DNA from: Flavobacteriia bacterium | GTDB taxonomy: Bacteria > Bacteroidota > Bacteroidia > Flavobacteriales > Weeksellaceae | Length of the DNA: 49,724 nt | Reading direction: 5' to 3' | Assembly: GCA_015999765.1 (NCBI GenBank) | Contig: JAECQR010000009.1 | Span: 1 to 49,724, forward strand | Shown here: piece after piece, positions 1 to 7,536 of the stretch | How the letters are laid out: each line of letters starts with the position of its first letter | Numbering within the stretch: position 1 is the first letter of the stretch | Notes under the pieces: generated by a model | The model's database searches: none | What the model was told of the DNA's origin: nothing | Seen by the model: the letters and a program-made list of their open reading frames with translations, nothing else | Program-made: the position numbers and the translations under genes

Positions 1-329
1 GGATCTGCCAAAGATTAAAAAAGTTTTGTGATAAAATGGTTGCCTCTGATTTAGTTTAAGCCTTGCCCTTGTTAAGTGAAACGCCTTTTCGCTCTTATTT
101 ATCGCTGAAGAAAAATACTCCTTGCGGCCTTAGCGTTTAAAACATTATTGAATCAATTTACCACAAAAGTCACAAAAGTTATAATGTCTTAGGATCTGCC
201 AAAGATTAAAAAAGTTTTGTGATAAAATGGTTGCCTCTGATTTAGTAAAAAGCTTGCCCTTGCTAAGTGAAACGCCTTTGCGCTCTTATTTATTGCTGAA
301 GAAAAATATTCCTTGCGGCCTTAGCGTTT
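1..329. repeat. Two direct copies of a 191-bp-period intergenic repeat
   Basis: Bases 1-55 recur exactly at 192-246, and the similarity continues without indels to 138 and 329, with scattered substitutions. The copies contain the motif CTTGCGGCCTTAGCGTTT. Between them, 161-180 carries a CACAAAAGTCACAAAAGTT element that recurs at the right end of the window. No credible gene lies in 1-416; the short reading frame at 290-487 only reads through the repeat. The first copy starts at the window edge, so more copies may lie to the left. This looks like a dispersed non-coding flavobacterial repeat; I do not know its function. Confidence 0.85.
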
Positions 330-416
330 GAATATTCATCAGAAGGAATTGAAAAGTGCAAAAGTCTTTTGCGGTAAACGAAATTCTTTAAAATCAATTG
401 TTCTAAAATACGAACA

Positions 417-893
417 TCAAATCTTCTTTGGTTCATAAAAAAACAGCAGCTTCTTCTTCGCACCGTCAAAATCCGCCCACGACTCACAATCTACCTGAAA
501 TCCCGCAACACCGCATGTTGGAAACGCAAAAATATCTCCGCTGATCATATTCGCGAAGTTGGAAATCCCGTTGTTATGGGAGAACATCGCTACAGAATTC
601 ACGTCATCGTTCAGATCATAAATAACAGACTCGAAATTATTTTCATTTGCATTATACAGCTTTCTGTTCGTCTCTACCTCAATTTGATAAGACTTATTAA
701 AAATATTGCAGGTGCTGAGTGCGCGCAGCGCGGGACTGGACACGAACTTCTCAATCTCCACATTATTTTGTTTCAGATAAGAGGACATTTTTTCGGCATC
801 GTGCAGGCCACGGTCAGCAAGTGGTCTGTCGAAATCATCCGTGTCTTCGGGCCAGTCGCTTTTAGCATGTCGAACGAGAATAAGGGTTTTCAT
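417..893 (-). CDS. sixA: SixA-like phosphohistidine phosphatase (histidine phosphatase superfamily)
   Basis: A 158-aa protein of the histidine phosphatase (RHG) superfamily. The N-terminus has the diagnostic LILVRHAKSDWP block, with the phospho-accepting His at residue 9 after Arg8. A second conserved block, FSHNNGISNFAN, supplies the later His, and SPALRALST is the family's usual SxAxRAxxT segment. The short length and single compact domain fit SixA, which removes phosphate from phosphohistidine on signalling proteins, rather than phosphoglycerate mutase. The start is the ATG at 893. It is transcribed away from ruvX. A terminator-like hairpin lies about 40 nt upstream of its start. The in vivo substrate in Bacteroidota is not known to me. 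Confidence 0.85.
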   Translation of the reverse strand: MKTLILVRHAKSDWPEDTDDFDRPLADRGLHDAEKMSSYLKQNNVEIEKFVSSPALRALSTCNIFNKSYQIEVETNRKLYNANENNFESVIYDLNDDVNSVAMFSHNNGISNFANMISGDIFAFPTCGVAGFQVDCESWADFDGAKKKLLFFYEPKKI

Positions 894-930
894 ACTTGGC
901 TGTTTTTTGGGGAAATAAAATTACTTAAAA

Positions 931-957
931 AAAAGAGAAGTTGTTAGCTTCTCTTTT
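931..957 (-). terminator. Terminator-like hairpin in the sixA leader
   Basis: A perfect 10-bp stem (931-940 with 948-957, AAAAGAGAAG arms) has a 7-nt loop and is followed on the minus strand by a run of about eight T. It lies upstream of sixA, not downstream of a gene on that strand, so it could attenuate transcription into sixA. No -7 box is visible between it and the sixA start. On the plus strand it has a shorter T tract. Confidence 0.6.
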
Positions 958-1088
958 ACAATCACTTCTTTTCATTCTGTCATTCTGAAACTTCAGTTTA
1001 CATGAAGAATAAACCAATGATTAAAGTTAGGCAGATTCCGCACTTATTACCGGGAGTTTAACTTGATAAATGTCACCTTTTTTTAAAT

Positions 1089-1120
1089 TTTGTAAGCAAG
1101 CACAAATATTTGTAAATTTG
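1089..1120 (+). promoter_or_regulatory. Bacteroidota promoter of ruvX
   Basis: TTTG at 1089-1092 (-33 element), a 20-nt spacer, then TAAATTTG at 1113-1120, a full match to the TAnnTTTG -7 box. The ruvX ATG at 1127 is only 6 nt further on, so the mRNA should be leaderless or nearly so. This also argues against the longer in-frame start at 1070. Confidence 0.75.
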
Positions 1121-1126
1121 CAGACT

Positions 1127-1543
1127 ATGGGAAAAATTATGGCGGTGGATTACGGTAAAAAACGCTGTGGCATTGCTGTAACCGATGAGATGCAGATTAT
1201 TGCCAGCGGTTTGGATACCGTAGAAACCCAGAATATTTTTCAGTTCTGTAACCGTTACTTTGCTGAAAACAGGGTGGAGGCTATTGTAGTAGGACTTCCC
1301 ACAGATCTCAAGGGCAACCTTTCGGAAATCGAAACAGATATTTCAGGCTTTATTGAGAAATTTAAAAATCAGTTTCCTGAAATTGAAGTTCACCGTTTTG
1401 ATGAGCGGTTTACCTCGAAAATGGCCTCGTTTTATATTTCCCAAAGCGGGAAAACCAAGAAGAAAAGAGAAGAAAAAGGGTTAATTGATAAAGTAAGTGC
1501 AACCCTTATTTTGCAGAATTTTTTAGAACAGAAACAAAGATGA
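1127..1543 (+). CDS. ruvX: RuvX/YqgF family putative Holliday junction resolvase
   Basis: A 138-aa RNase H-fold protein. It opens with GKIMAVDYGKKRCGIAVTD, which carries the first catalytic Asp and the YGxKRxGIAVTD signature of the YqgF family. It ends with the DERFTSKMASFYI block, containing the second acidic site, and then DKVSATLILQNFL. Members act in 16S rRNA 5' maturation and/or Holliday junction resolution, and they are usually essential. The frame is open back to 1070, but I start at the ATG at 1127 because family proteins begin MGxIxAxDYG and because the promoter overlaps the longer version. Its stop overlaps the def start as ATGA, so the two are translationally coupled. Confidence 0.93.
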   Translation: MGKIMAVDYGKKRCGIAVTDEMQIIASGLDTVETQNIFQFCNRYFAENRVEAIVVGLPTDLKGNLSEIETDISGFIEKFKNQFPEIEVHRFDERFTSKMASFYISQSGKTKKKREEKGLIDKVSATLILQNFLEQKQR

Positions 1544-2112
1544 TATTACCAATACGTGCATTTGGCGACGCAGTTTTACGCAAGCACTGTCACGAGATCG
1601 ACAGAGATTATCCGCAACTTGATGAACTGATAAAAAACATGTTCGATACCATGGAATCTGCGAACGGGATTGGGCTTGCAGCACCGCAGATTGGTCTCGA
1701 TATCCGCCTTTTCGTAGTAGATCTGTCACCACTGGCTGAGGACGAAGACTACGCAGATATTGCTCATGAACTCAAGGATTTCAGAAAAGTGCTTATTAAT
1801 GCAACGATTCTTGAAGAGTCCGGTGAAGAATGGAAATTCAACGAAGGATGTCTTTCAATTCCTGATGTGCGCGAAGATGTAAAACGTAAAGAAACCATCG
1901 TGATCGAATATTATGACGAAAATTTCGTTAAACATACCGACACCTTCTCAGACATGAGAGCGCGCGTTATTCAGCACGAATACGACCATATTGAAGGAAT
2001 ACTGTTTACAGATCATTTAAGTTCACTCAAGAAAAAACTGGTGAAGGGCAAACTGAACAAGATTTCTCAGGGCGAGGTAGCGGTAAATTACAAAATGAGG
2101 TTCCCGAAATAA
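1540..2112 (+). CDS. def: Peptide deformylase
   Basis: A 190-aa metallohydrolase that removes the N-formyl group from nascent proteins. All three family motifs are present: GIGLAAPQIG (residues 43-52), EGCLSIP with metal ligand Cys104, and QHEYDH with His146, Glu147 and His150. The length is typical. The ATG at 1540 overlaps the ruvX stop by 4 nt (ATGA), so the pair is one operon. The ruvX-def pairing, with a DUF5606 gene and mazG following, is an arrangement I associate with flavobacteria. Confidence 0.97.
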   Translation: MILPIRAFGDAVLRKHCHEIDRDYPQLDELIKNMFDTMESANGIGLAAPQIGLDIRLFVVDLSPLAEDEDYADIAHELKDFRKVLINATILEESGEEWKFNEGCLSIPDVREDVKRKETIVIEYYDENFVKHTDTFSDMRARVIQHEYDHIEGILFTDHLSSLKKKLVKGKLNKISQGEVAVNYKMRFPK

Positions 2113-2146
2113 AAAACGAATTAAAAAACTATAAAAAATAAGAAAA

Positions 2147-2716
2147 ATGCAGTTAGAAAAAATAATCTCCATCTCCGGTAAACCGGGACTTTTTAAGTTA
2201 ATCTCCCAGTTGAAAAACGGATTTATCATTGAAGATGTACTATCCAAGAAAAAAGTGAGCATTGGCAACACTTCTCAGGTTAGTTTGCTCGATAATATCG
2301 CGATGTTTACTTTCGATAAAGAAGTTCCTTTATTTGAAGTATTCGAAAATGTTGCTAAAAACAACGATTATAAAGAAGCGATTTCTCACAAATCCACAGA
2401 CGCAGAATTAAGAGCATTCATGACGGAATCTCTACCGGATTATGATACCGAAAGAGTCTATGTTTCAGATATCAAGAAATTGGCGCAATGGTACAATATC
2501 CTGAACAAAGCTGGATATATCACTCCTGAAAGTTTCGTAAAAGCAGAAGTTCCTGCTGAAGAAAAAACGGAGGAACAACCTGCTGCTGAGGTTACAGAGA
2601 AAAAAACTGCAAAAAAAGCGGCACCGAAAACTGAAAAGCCAGCTGCACCTAAAGTAAAAGCTTCAACTTCTTCTGCAAAAGGTGCCCCGAAAAGCACCCA
2701 CAGAAAAATGGGCTAA
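2147..2716 (+). CDS. DUF5606 family protein with Ala/Lys/Pro-rich tail
   Basis: A 189-aa protein. Residues 1 to about 125 form a compact domain (start MQLEKIISISGKPGLFKL, with a conserved NTSQVSLLDNIAMFT-like stretch and KLAQWYNIL) that matches DUF5606 of Bacteroidota. Its function is not established. From about residue 130 the chain is low complexity, rich in Ala, Lys, Pro and Glu, and highly basic at the end (PKSTHRKMG). Such a tail could contact nucleic acid or ribosomes, but this is inference. It lies 34 nt after def, so it is probably in the same operon. A strong terminator follows at 2735. Confidence 0.85.
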   Translation: MQLEKIISISGKPGLFKLISQLKNGFIIEDVLSKKKVSIGNTSQVSLLDNIAMFTFDKEVPLFEVFENVAKNNDYKEAISHKSTDAELRAFMTESLPDYDTERVYVSDIKKLAQWYNILNKAGYITPESFVKAEVPAEEKTEEQPAAEVTEKKTAKKAAPKTEKPAAPKVKASTSSAKGAPKSTHRKMG

Positions 2717-2734
2717 ACAATAGTGATTCGAATT

Positions 2735-2766
2735 AAAAACCTTGTCTTAACCCGGCAAGGTTTTTT
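2735..2766 (+). terminator. Intrinsic terminator of the ruvX-def-DUF5606 operon
   Basis: Stem AAAACCTTG/CAAGGTTTT with an 11-nt loop, ending in six T. It begins 18 nt after the DUF5606 stop codon. Confidence 0.85.
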
Positions 2767-2778
2767 GCATTAATAACG

Positions 2779-2786
2779 TAAATTTG
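2779..2786 (+). promoter_or_regulatory. -7 box for mazG
   Basis: TAAATTTG matches TAnnTTTG. No good -33 element is seen at the right distance. The leader to mazG is about 60 nt and contains a 10-codon open frame (ATG 2810, TGA ending 2842) that ends 9 nt before mazG. Confidence 0.5.
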
Positions 2787-2851
2787 TATATAGTCATCCA
2801 AATTCCGGCATGAACTTCCATCACCCAACATCAAACGCCTGACCCCAGCAT

Positions 2852-3622
2852 ATGAACACCAAAGAACAGAAACTCGAAGCCTTTTCCCGCCTTTTAGACA
2901 TTATGGATGATCTCCGCGAAAAATGTCCATGGGATCGGAAACAGGATTTGCAGAGCCTTCGCCACCTGACCCTTGAAGAAGTATACGAACTTTCAGATGC
3001 TTTATTGGAAGAAGATTTACAGGAGATCAAGAAAGAGCTTGGTGATGTATTGCTGCATCTGGTCTTTTACGCTAAAATTGGCTCAGAGAAAGGGAGTTTT
3101 GATATCGCTGATGTCATTAATGCCTTGAATGAAAAACTGATCTTCCGCCATCCACATATTTATGGCGATGTTGAGGTTCAGGACGAAGAGGAAGTAAAGC
3201 AGAACTGGGAAAAACTCAAACTGAAAGAAGGCAACAAATCAGTGCTTTCCGGCGTGACCAAGGGAACACCGAGCATGGTAAAAGCCTACCGTATTCAGGA
3301 CAAAGTAAAAGGAATCGGTTTCGAATTTGCCAGTGCCGAGGATGCCTGGAAAAAAGTGGATGAGGAACTCACAGAATTTCATGCGGAAACCGATCCCGAC
3401 AAAAAAGAGCAGGAGCTGGGCGATGTGTTCTTTTCGCTGATTAATTATGCCAGACTTTCAGGCATTAATCCGGACTCAGCCTTGGAAAGAACCAATATCA
3501 AATTTATTTCCCGTTTTCAGAAAATGGAAGAGTTGGCTTTGGCTAAAGATTTAAAACTGGAAGACCTCTCTCTGGAACAGATGGATGAACTGTGGGAAGA
3601 AGCGAAAATACTTCAGGAATAA
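2852..3622 (+). CDS. mazG: Nucleoside triphosphate pyrophosphohydrolase MazG
   Basis: A 256-aa all-alpha NTP pyrophosphatase, the usual length for full-length two-domain MazG. The first half has CPWDRKQDLQSLRHLTLEE and the metal-binding EExxE (42-46) plus ExxD (62-65). The second half repeats the pattern (DEELTEF followed by EQELGDVFFSLINYAR). It hydrolyses (d)NTPs to NMP and PPi, cleaning the nucleotide pool, and in some bacteria it lowers ppGpp. The start is the ATG at 2852, the only Met upstream of the conserved KLEAFSRLLDIM. It probably has its own promoter, since a terminator precedes it. It converges with the secreted-protein gene ending at 3784. Confidence 0.95.
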   Translation: MNTKEQKLEAFSRLLDIMDDLREKCPWDRKQDLQSLRHLTLEEVYELSDALLEEDLQEIKKELGDVLLHLVFYAKIGSEKGSFDIADVINALNEKLIFRHPHIYGDVEVQDEEEVKQNWEKLKLKEGNKSVLSGVTKGTPSMVKAYRIQDKVKGIGFEFASAEDAWKKVDEELTEFHAETDPDKKEQELGDVFFSLINYARLSGINPDSALERTNIKFISRFQKMEELALAKDLKLEDLSLEQMDELWEEAKILQE

Positions 3623-3783
3623 TAGGCCCGGGGTTTTATCGCTGAGATCCTGACAGCAAACCGTATTACACGATATTTGGAACGTGCCATGTCTTCAGAA
3701 AAAAGACATTTCCGGAGAAATATCTTTTCTAAAATTTAACACTGATAATGATGTAATTGGAAAGTGTTCACACTTTTCAGAAC

Positions 3784-4737
3784 CTATTTTTTGATAAACT
3801 TTGCAGATTCGGTATTCCCATCCTTATCAGTCAGTTTCAGTACATAAGAACCTGTCTGAAGATGTGAAAGATCAATCACCTTTCCGAAGATTTTATCTGA
3901 ACCAACCATTTGTCCGGTCATATTATAAACCGAATAAGAAGTAAACTGCTTTTCAGATTTAATAAAAAGCGTGTCTTTCACCGGATTGGGATAAACATTT
4001 GTACCTGCACCGACTTTAACGGAATTCGCACCTAAAGGACCATCGGCGGTAATTTCAACCTGTGTGAAATTGCCCTGTAAAACGTCGCCTGTGGATTGCC
4101 AAAGCGCTGAATATAATGTTCCATAACCTGCCGAACTTGTAGAAGCTGCCTGAACACTTCTTGAAGATATTCCGGTTCCGCTGTGCCGGACTTCGATCAG
4201 GAGATTGCCACCGGTATATTGCCATGCACTTGTAAAAGTAATCTTAAAGCTGAAGTCATTTGGATTTGAACCAATAGTTAACGCGCCAGCAGGAATCTGT
4301 AAGGTTCCAGAGCGCACCTGAGTTTGGGTACCCACCACATTGGCTGAAAAATTAAGCTGCCGCTGCGCAGGTTCTACACCCTCACTAAGATAAATATCAA
4401 AGGCAGACATCGTCAGACTGTTTGGCGGCCAACTCGTAGAGGTGCTGGCCGGAAGCCTGAATGAAATTGAAGTAAGGTTTTTTCCGACAAGCGAGGTGAG
4501 TAGGGTATCGTCGATAATCATCTGTAACTGTCTTGCGGCATTGCCATAAGGCCCGATGAATGCGCTACCCTCATTACTGTCGGGTACTACTAAAGTTGTT
4601 TGCGCTTTGGTAGTAGTGTAACCGGCCATCATCATTAATCCTATGACAGCAGAAAACAGCCGTTTGTTCAAAAGTCCGTATGAAGGGACTTTTCTCAGGT
4701 AATTTTGTTTTTTGTAAAGGGTAATTTTTGTTTCCAT
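3784..4737 (-). CDS. T9SS-secreted protein of unknown function
   Basis: A 317-aa exported protein. Residues 27-46 form a signal peptide hydrophobic core ending in KAQ, after an unusually long basic n-region. The middle (about 47-240) is a beta-rich, Ser/Thr/Asn-rich domain that I do not recognise. The last 70 residues are a type A T9SS sorting domain: VYPNPVKDTLFI, YNMTGQMV, SHLQTGSYVLKL and a basic end. It should therefore cross the inner membrane by Sec and the outer membrane by T9SS, ending on the cell surface or outside. It stands alone, and no clear promoter box is visible. The substrate or role cannot be read from the sequence. Confidence 0.85.
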   Translation of the reverse strand: METKITLYKKQNYLRKVPSYGLLNKRLFSAVIGLMMMAGYTTTKAQTTLVVPDSNEGSAFIGPYGNAARQLQMIIDDTLLTSLVGKNLTSISFRLPASTSTSWPPNSLTMSAFDIYLSEGVEPAQRQLNFSANVVGTQTQVRSGTLQIPAGALTIGSNPNDFSFKITFTSAWQYTGGNLLIEVRHSGTGISSRSVQAASTSSAGYGTLYSALWQSTGDVLQGNFTQVEITADGPLGANSVKVGAGTNVYPNPVKDTLFIKSEKQFTSYSVYNMTGQMVGSDKIFGKVIDLSHLQTGSYVLKLTDKDGNTESAKFIKK

Positions 4738-4859
4738 AATTTAATATTTTGTTGGTACTGAAAAATAGTAAAAATTATATTTGATATTTCTGTCAGTGTT
4801 GCAATTAACAGCTTGTGAAAGGAGCAGCGTTAAAGAGATTCCTTAAAGCAGTATTTAAA

Positions 4860-5279
4860 TTATATGCCTTGCTGTTTTTCCTTTTCCTGAATCATATATT
4901 CATGGTAGAGCAGCGTATCTTCCAAATTATCGAGTTCCTGCTCACTGAAAAGGCGGTAATTGATTTTGAAGGTTTTGCTTTTTGCGGTTTCCAGAGAAAA
5001 ACCCCCTGCGCCGAATCCGTCCAGCACATCTAGTTCGAAATGGCTGTACTTCCAGTATTCAAAAAGATCATGATCTACCCAAAAATGAAAGCCTGAAACT
5101 TTTCCAATGCTGACATCCCTGGTACGGGGATAAAAATGACCTTTACGGAAACATTGTGGCTGTGTGCCCTCGCAACATCCACCGGCCTGATAAAACATCA
5201 GCTCGCCAAATTCTTCCGAAAGTTGACTTACCAGCTCCAGTGCTTTGGGAGTAGCTGAAAATCTTGATATCTTTTTCAT
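4860..5279 (-). CDS. DUF779 protein, partner of aldehyde dehydrogenase
   Basis: A 139-aa protein with the DUF779 signature QAGGCCEGTQPQC (Cys35, Cys36, Cys43) and FHFWVDHDLFEYW. The Cys cluster suggests metal or thiol chemistry, but the function is not known to me. DUF779 genes often sit beside ExaC/AcoD-type aldehyde dehydrogenases, and here it follows one with a 70-nt gap, so a shared role in aldehyde oxidation is likely. The gap holds a strong hairpin (5317-5341) that may reduce its expression relative to the dehydrogenase. Confidence 0.85.
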   Translation of the reverse strand: MKKISRFSATPKALELVSQLSEEFGELMFYQAGGCCEGTQPQCFRKGHFYPRTRDVSIGKVSGFHFWVDHDLFEYWKYSHFELDVLDGFGAGGFSLETAKSKTFKINYRLFSEQELDNLEDTLLYHEYMIQEKEKQQGI

Positions 5280-5316
5280 TTGGAATCTATTAATGATGAA
5301 TATTTAAGTAAAAGAA

Positions 5317-5341
5317 GGCGGATTTATCATGTAAATCCGCC
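5317..5341 (-). terminator. Hairpin between aldehyde dehydrogenase and DUF779 genes
   Basis: A perfect 10-bp stem (GGCGGATTTA and its complement) with a 5-nt loop, 8 nt after the dehydrogenase stop. On the minus strand it is followed by a T-rich but interrupted tract. It may be a partial terminator, giving less DUF779 mRNA, or a 3'-end stabiliser. Confidence 0.55.
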
Positions 5342-5349
5342 ATTATCAA

Positions 5350-6858
5350 TTAGAAGAATCCTAACTTTTCTTTGCTGTATGAAATAAGCATATTTTTGGT
5401 CTGACGGTAATGGTCGAGCATCATTTTATGGTTCTCCCTTCCAATTCCGGACTGCTTGTACCCTCCGAACGGTGCTCCTGCAGGATAAGAGTGGTATTGG
5501 TTGACCCAAATTCTACCTGCCTGGATGGCTCTTGGAACCTGGTACAGCTGATGTGCGTCGCGAGTCCACACACCTGCACCCAAACCATACACTGTATCGT
5601 TGGCAATTTCAATAGCCTCGGCCTCGTCTTTGAAAGTGGTTACCGCCAGAACAGGTCCGAAAATCTCTTCCTGGAAGACTCTCATCTTGTTATGACCTTT
5701 CAGCAGCGTTGGCTGAACGTAATAACCGTTCTCCAAATCTCCCTCAAGTTTGTTGGCATCACCCCCCGAAAGAACCTCGCAGCCTTCTTCTTTACCCAGT
5801 TTTATATAGTTAAGGATTTTATCATACTGTATTTTTGATGCCTGCGCGCCAATCATTGTTGATGTATCCAACGGGTTGCCGGCTTTAATGGCTTTCACCC
5901 TTTCAACAACTCTTTCAATAAACTTATCGTAAATACTTTCCTGAATCAGTAACCTGGAAGGACATGTACAGATTTCACCCTGATTCAGAGCAAACAGAAC
6001 TGCTCCTTCGAGAGCTTTGTCGAAAAACGCATCATCTGCATCCATTACGGATTCGAAGAAAACGTTTGGTGATTTTCCACCCAGTTCAAGGGTTACCGGA
6101 ATAATATTTTCGGTTGCATACTGCATTACCAGTCTTCCGGTGGCTGTAGAACCCGTAAAAGCTGCTTTAGCCACTTTTTTATTGGTAACGAGTGCATGTC
6201 CCAGTTCGCCGCCGAAACCGTTTACAATATTCAGAACTCCTGGCGGCAGAAGGTCGCCTATGATTTCCATAAGCACCAGGATTGAAATTGGTGTATTTTC
6301 GGCAGGTTTCAGAACGACACAGTTTCCAGCGGCTAAGGCCGGAGCGATTTTCCACACTGCCATCAGGATTGGGAAATTCCACGGGATAATCTGTGCGATG
6401 ACGCCCAATGGCTCATTAACGATGAGTGAAACGGTGTTACTATCGAGCTCCATCAGCGAGCCTTCTTCGGCACGGATTACACCTGCAAAATATCTGAAAT
6501 GGTCAATTGCCAGGGGAATATCTGCATTAAGAGTTTCTCTTACCGGTTTTCCATTGTCCATGGTTTCCACCACCGCAATTTTTTCCAGGTTGGCTTCCAT
6601 ACGGTCGGCTATTTTATTCAGGATGATGCTTCTCTCGGTTACGGATGTTTTACCCCAGCTTGCAAAAGCCGCTTCTGCCGCGTTAACTGCCAGTTCCAAA
6701 TCCTCTTCATTTGAATGGGCCGCCTGGCTCATTACGGTTCCGTCTAAAGGCGTAATCACGTCAAAATATTTTCCGCTTGCCGGGGGTGTCCATGTACCGT
6801 TAATGTAGTTGTCGTACTTTTCTTTCAGTTGTACTCTGTCATAAACTTTTGAACTCAT
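5350..6858 (-). CDS. NAD(P)-dependent aldehyde dehydrogenase, ExaC/AcoD type
   Basis: A 502-aa enzyme of the aldehyde dehydrogenase superfamily at standard length. Visible are the Rossmann/cofactor part (PWNFPILMAVWK with Asn161, KPAENTP, FTGSTATGR), the general base in LELGGKSPN (Glu258) and the catalytic Cys297 in GEICTCPSR. The CTCPSR form, rather than CxAxxR, is typical of acetaldehyde dehydrogenases of the ExaC/AcoD/AldB group, so short-chain aldehydes such as acetaldehyde are the likely substrates. The DUF779 neighbour agrees. The start ATG is at 6858. About 130 nt of AT-rich DNA upstream shows no clear promoter box. Confidence 0.93.
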   Translation of the reverse strand: MSSKVYDRVQLKEKYDNYINGTWTPPASGKYFDVITPLDGTVMSQAAHSNEEDLELAVNAAEAAFASWGKTSVTERSIILNKIADRMEANLEKIAVVETMDNGKPVRETLNADIPLAIDHFRYFAGVIRAEEGSLMELDSNTVSLIVNEPLGVIAQIIPWNFPILMAVWKIAPALAAGNCVVLKPAENTPISILVLMEIIGDLLPPGVLNIVNGFGGELGHALVTNKKVAKAAFTGSTATGRLVMQYATENIIPVTLELGGKSPNVFFESVMDADDAFFDKALEGAVLFALNQGEICTCPSRLLIQESIYDKFIERVVERVKAIKAGNPLDTSTMIGAQASKIQYDKILNYIKLGKEEGCEVLSGGDANKLEGDLENGYYVQPTLLKGHNKMRVFQEEIFGPVLAVTTFKDEAEAIEIANDTVYGLGAGVWTRDAHQLYQVPRAIQAGRIWVNQYHSYPAGAPFGGYKQSGIGRENHKMMLDHYRQTKNMLISYSKEKLGFF

Positions 6859-6990
6859 TGTAAATATATTTAATAATTGTTTTTAAAATTACCAAAATTC
6901 TTTGAGTATTAAAAAGCCAATTTCTGTTAATTGTTACGATAATCATAATTCAATACTATTGATATTTTCAATGGAAAAACTTTGGAAAAG

Positions 6991-7020
6991 CAAAAACCTT
7001 CAGAAATCTCCGAAGGTTTG
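6991..7020 (-). terminator. Intrinsic terminator of the lipoprotein operon
   Basis: Stem AAACCTTC/GAAGGTTT with a 10-nt loop. The minus strand reads into TTTTTG. It lies 22 nt past the stop of the gene ending at 7042. Confidence 0.8.
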
Positions 7021-7041
7021 GTTATAGGCCGAGGTTTCGTT

Positions 7042-7536
7042 CTAGTTAAAATACTGATGATAGGTCTCCATCGAATCTTCCAGGGCGTCGCTAATCTGGT
7101 CAGCTTCTTTCTTGTTCACAGCATTACCAAGAAGATCAATATTTTTCATATGATCAGTAAGCCATACATGCAGTACATCATGGGATTTACCCGTCATCGT
7201 GCAGCTTTTGATGAGTTTTTCATTGGCTGAATTAAGGTCGGCCGCCAGCTTTTTATAATCACCGGTATCGGAATCATACGCTTTGATGAGCCTTTCCTGT
7301 TCCTGAATGAAAGGCAGCATCTCGGTATTGGTCTTCCATTTTTTACCGTTGTCGAGTTCCAGATTTGCAGAAACGTCGGCATGTTCATCGGCATTTGTAG
7401 AATTGGCTGCCTCGGCATGCTCAGCATGGTCATTTTGTGCAGTTGTTTCGGTGGTTTCTACGGTATTATGCTGTTTTTTTTCACAAGCGGTTAAAATTGC
7501 CAGACCGAAGATGGCTGATAAAAGAATTCTTTTCAT
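7042..7536 (-). CDS. His-rich lipoprotein of unknown function
   Basis: A 164-aa lipoprotein. The signal peptide ends in LTAC, with lipidated Cys18. A low-complexity spacer rich in His, Glu and Ala (about residues 30-55, with HAEHAEAAN and DEHAD) follows. The C-terminal 100 residues are predicted all-helical and contain several Met and His (CTMTGKSHDVLHVWLTDHMKNI, METYHQYF). The composition suggests metal or heme binding on the periplasmic side of a membrane, but this is inference. It overlaps the upstream membrane protein gene by 4 nt (ATGA), so both are made from one mRNA. Confidence 0.75.
   Translation of the reverse strand: MKRILLSAIFGLAILTACEKKQHNTVETTETTAQNDHAEHAEAANSTNADEHADVSANLELDNGKKWKTNTEMLPFIQEQERLIKAYDSDTGDYKKLAADLNSANEKLIKSCTMTGKSHDVLHVWLTDHMKNIDLLGNAVNKKEADQISDALEDSMETYHQYFN

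Noticed and set aside
290-487. 65-aa open frame on the minus strand
   Set aside because: It reads across the left-edge repeat and the end of sixA, and has no recognisable protein features.
958-1069. Small minus-strand gene ahead of the sixA hairpin
   Set aside because: Only very short frames are present, with early stops and no promoter box.
3689-3780. Two small hairpins between mazG and the secreted-protein gene
   Set aside because: Stems of 6-7 bp (3689-3709 and about 3761-3776) without clear T runs; too weak to call terminators.
6017-6808. 263-aa plus-strand open frame
   Set aside because: It is the antisense of the aldehyde dehydrogenase gene, whose motifs are intact; low-complexity composition and no family features.
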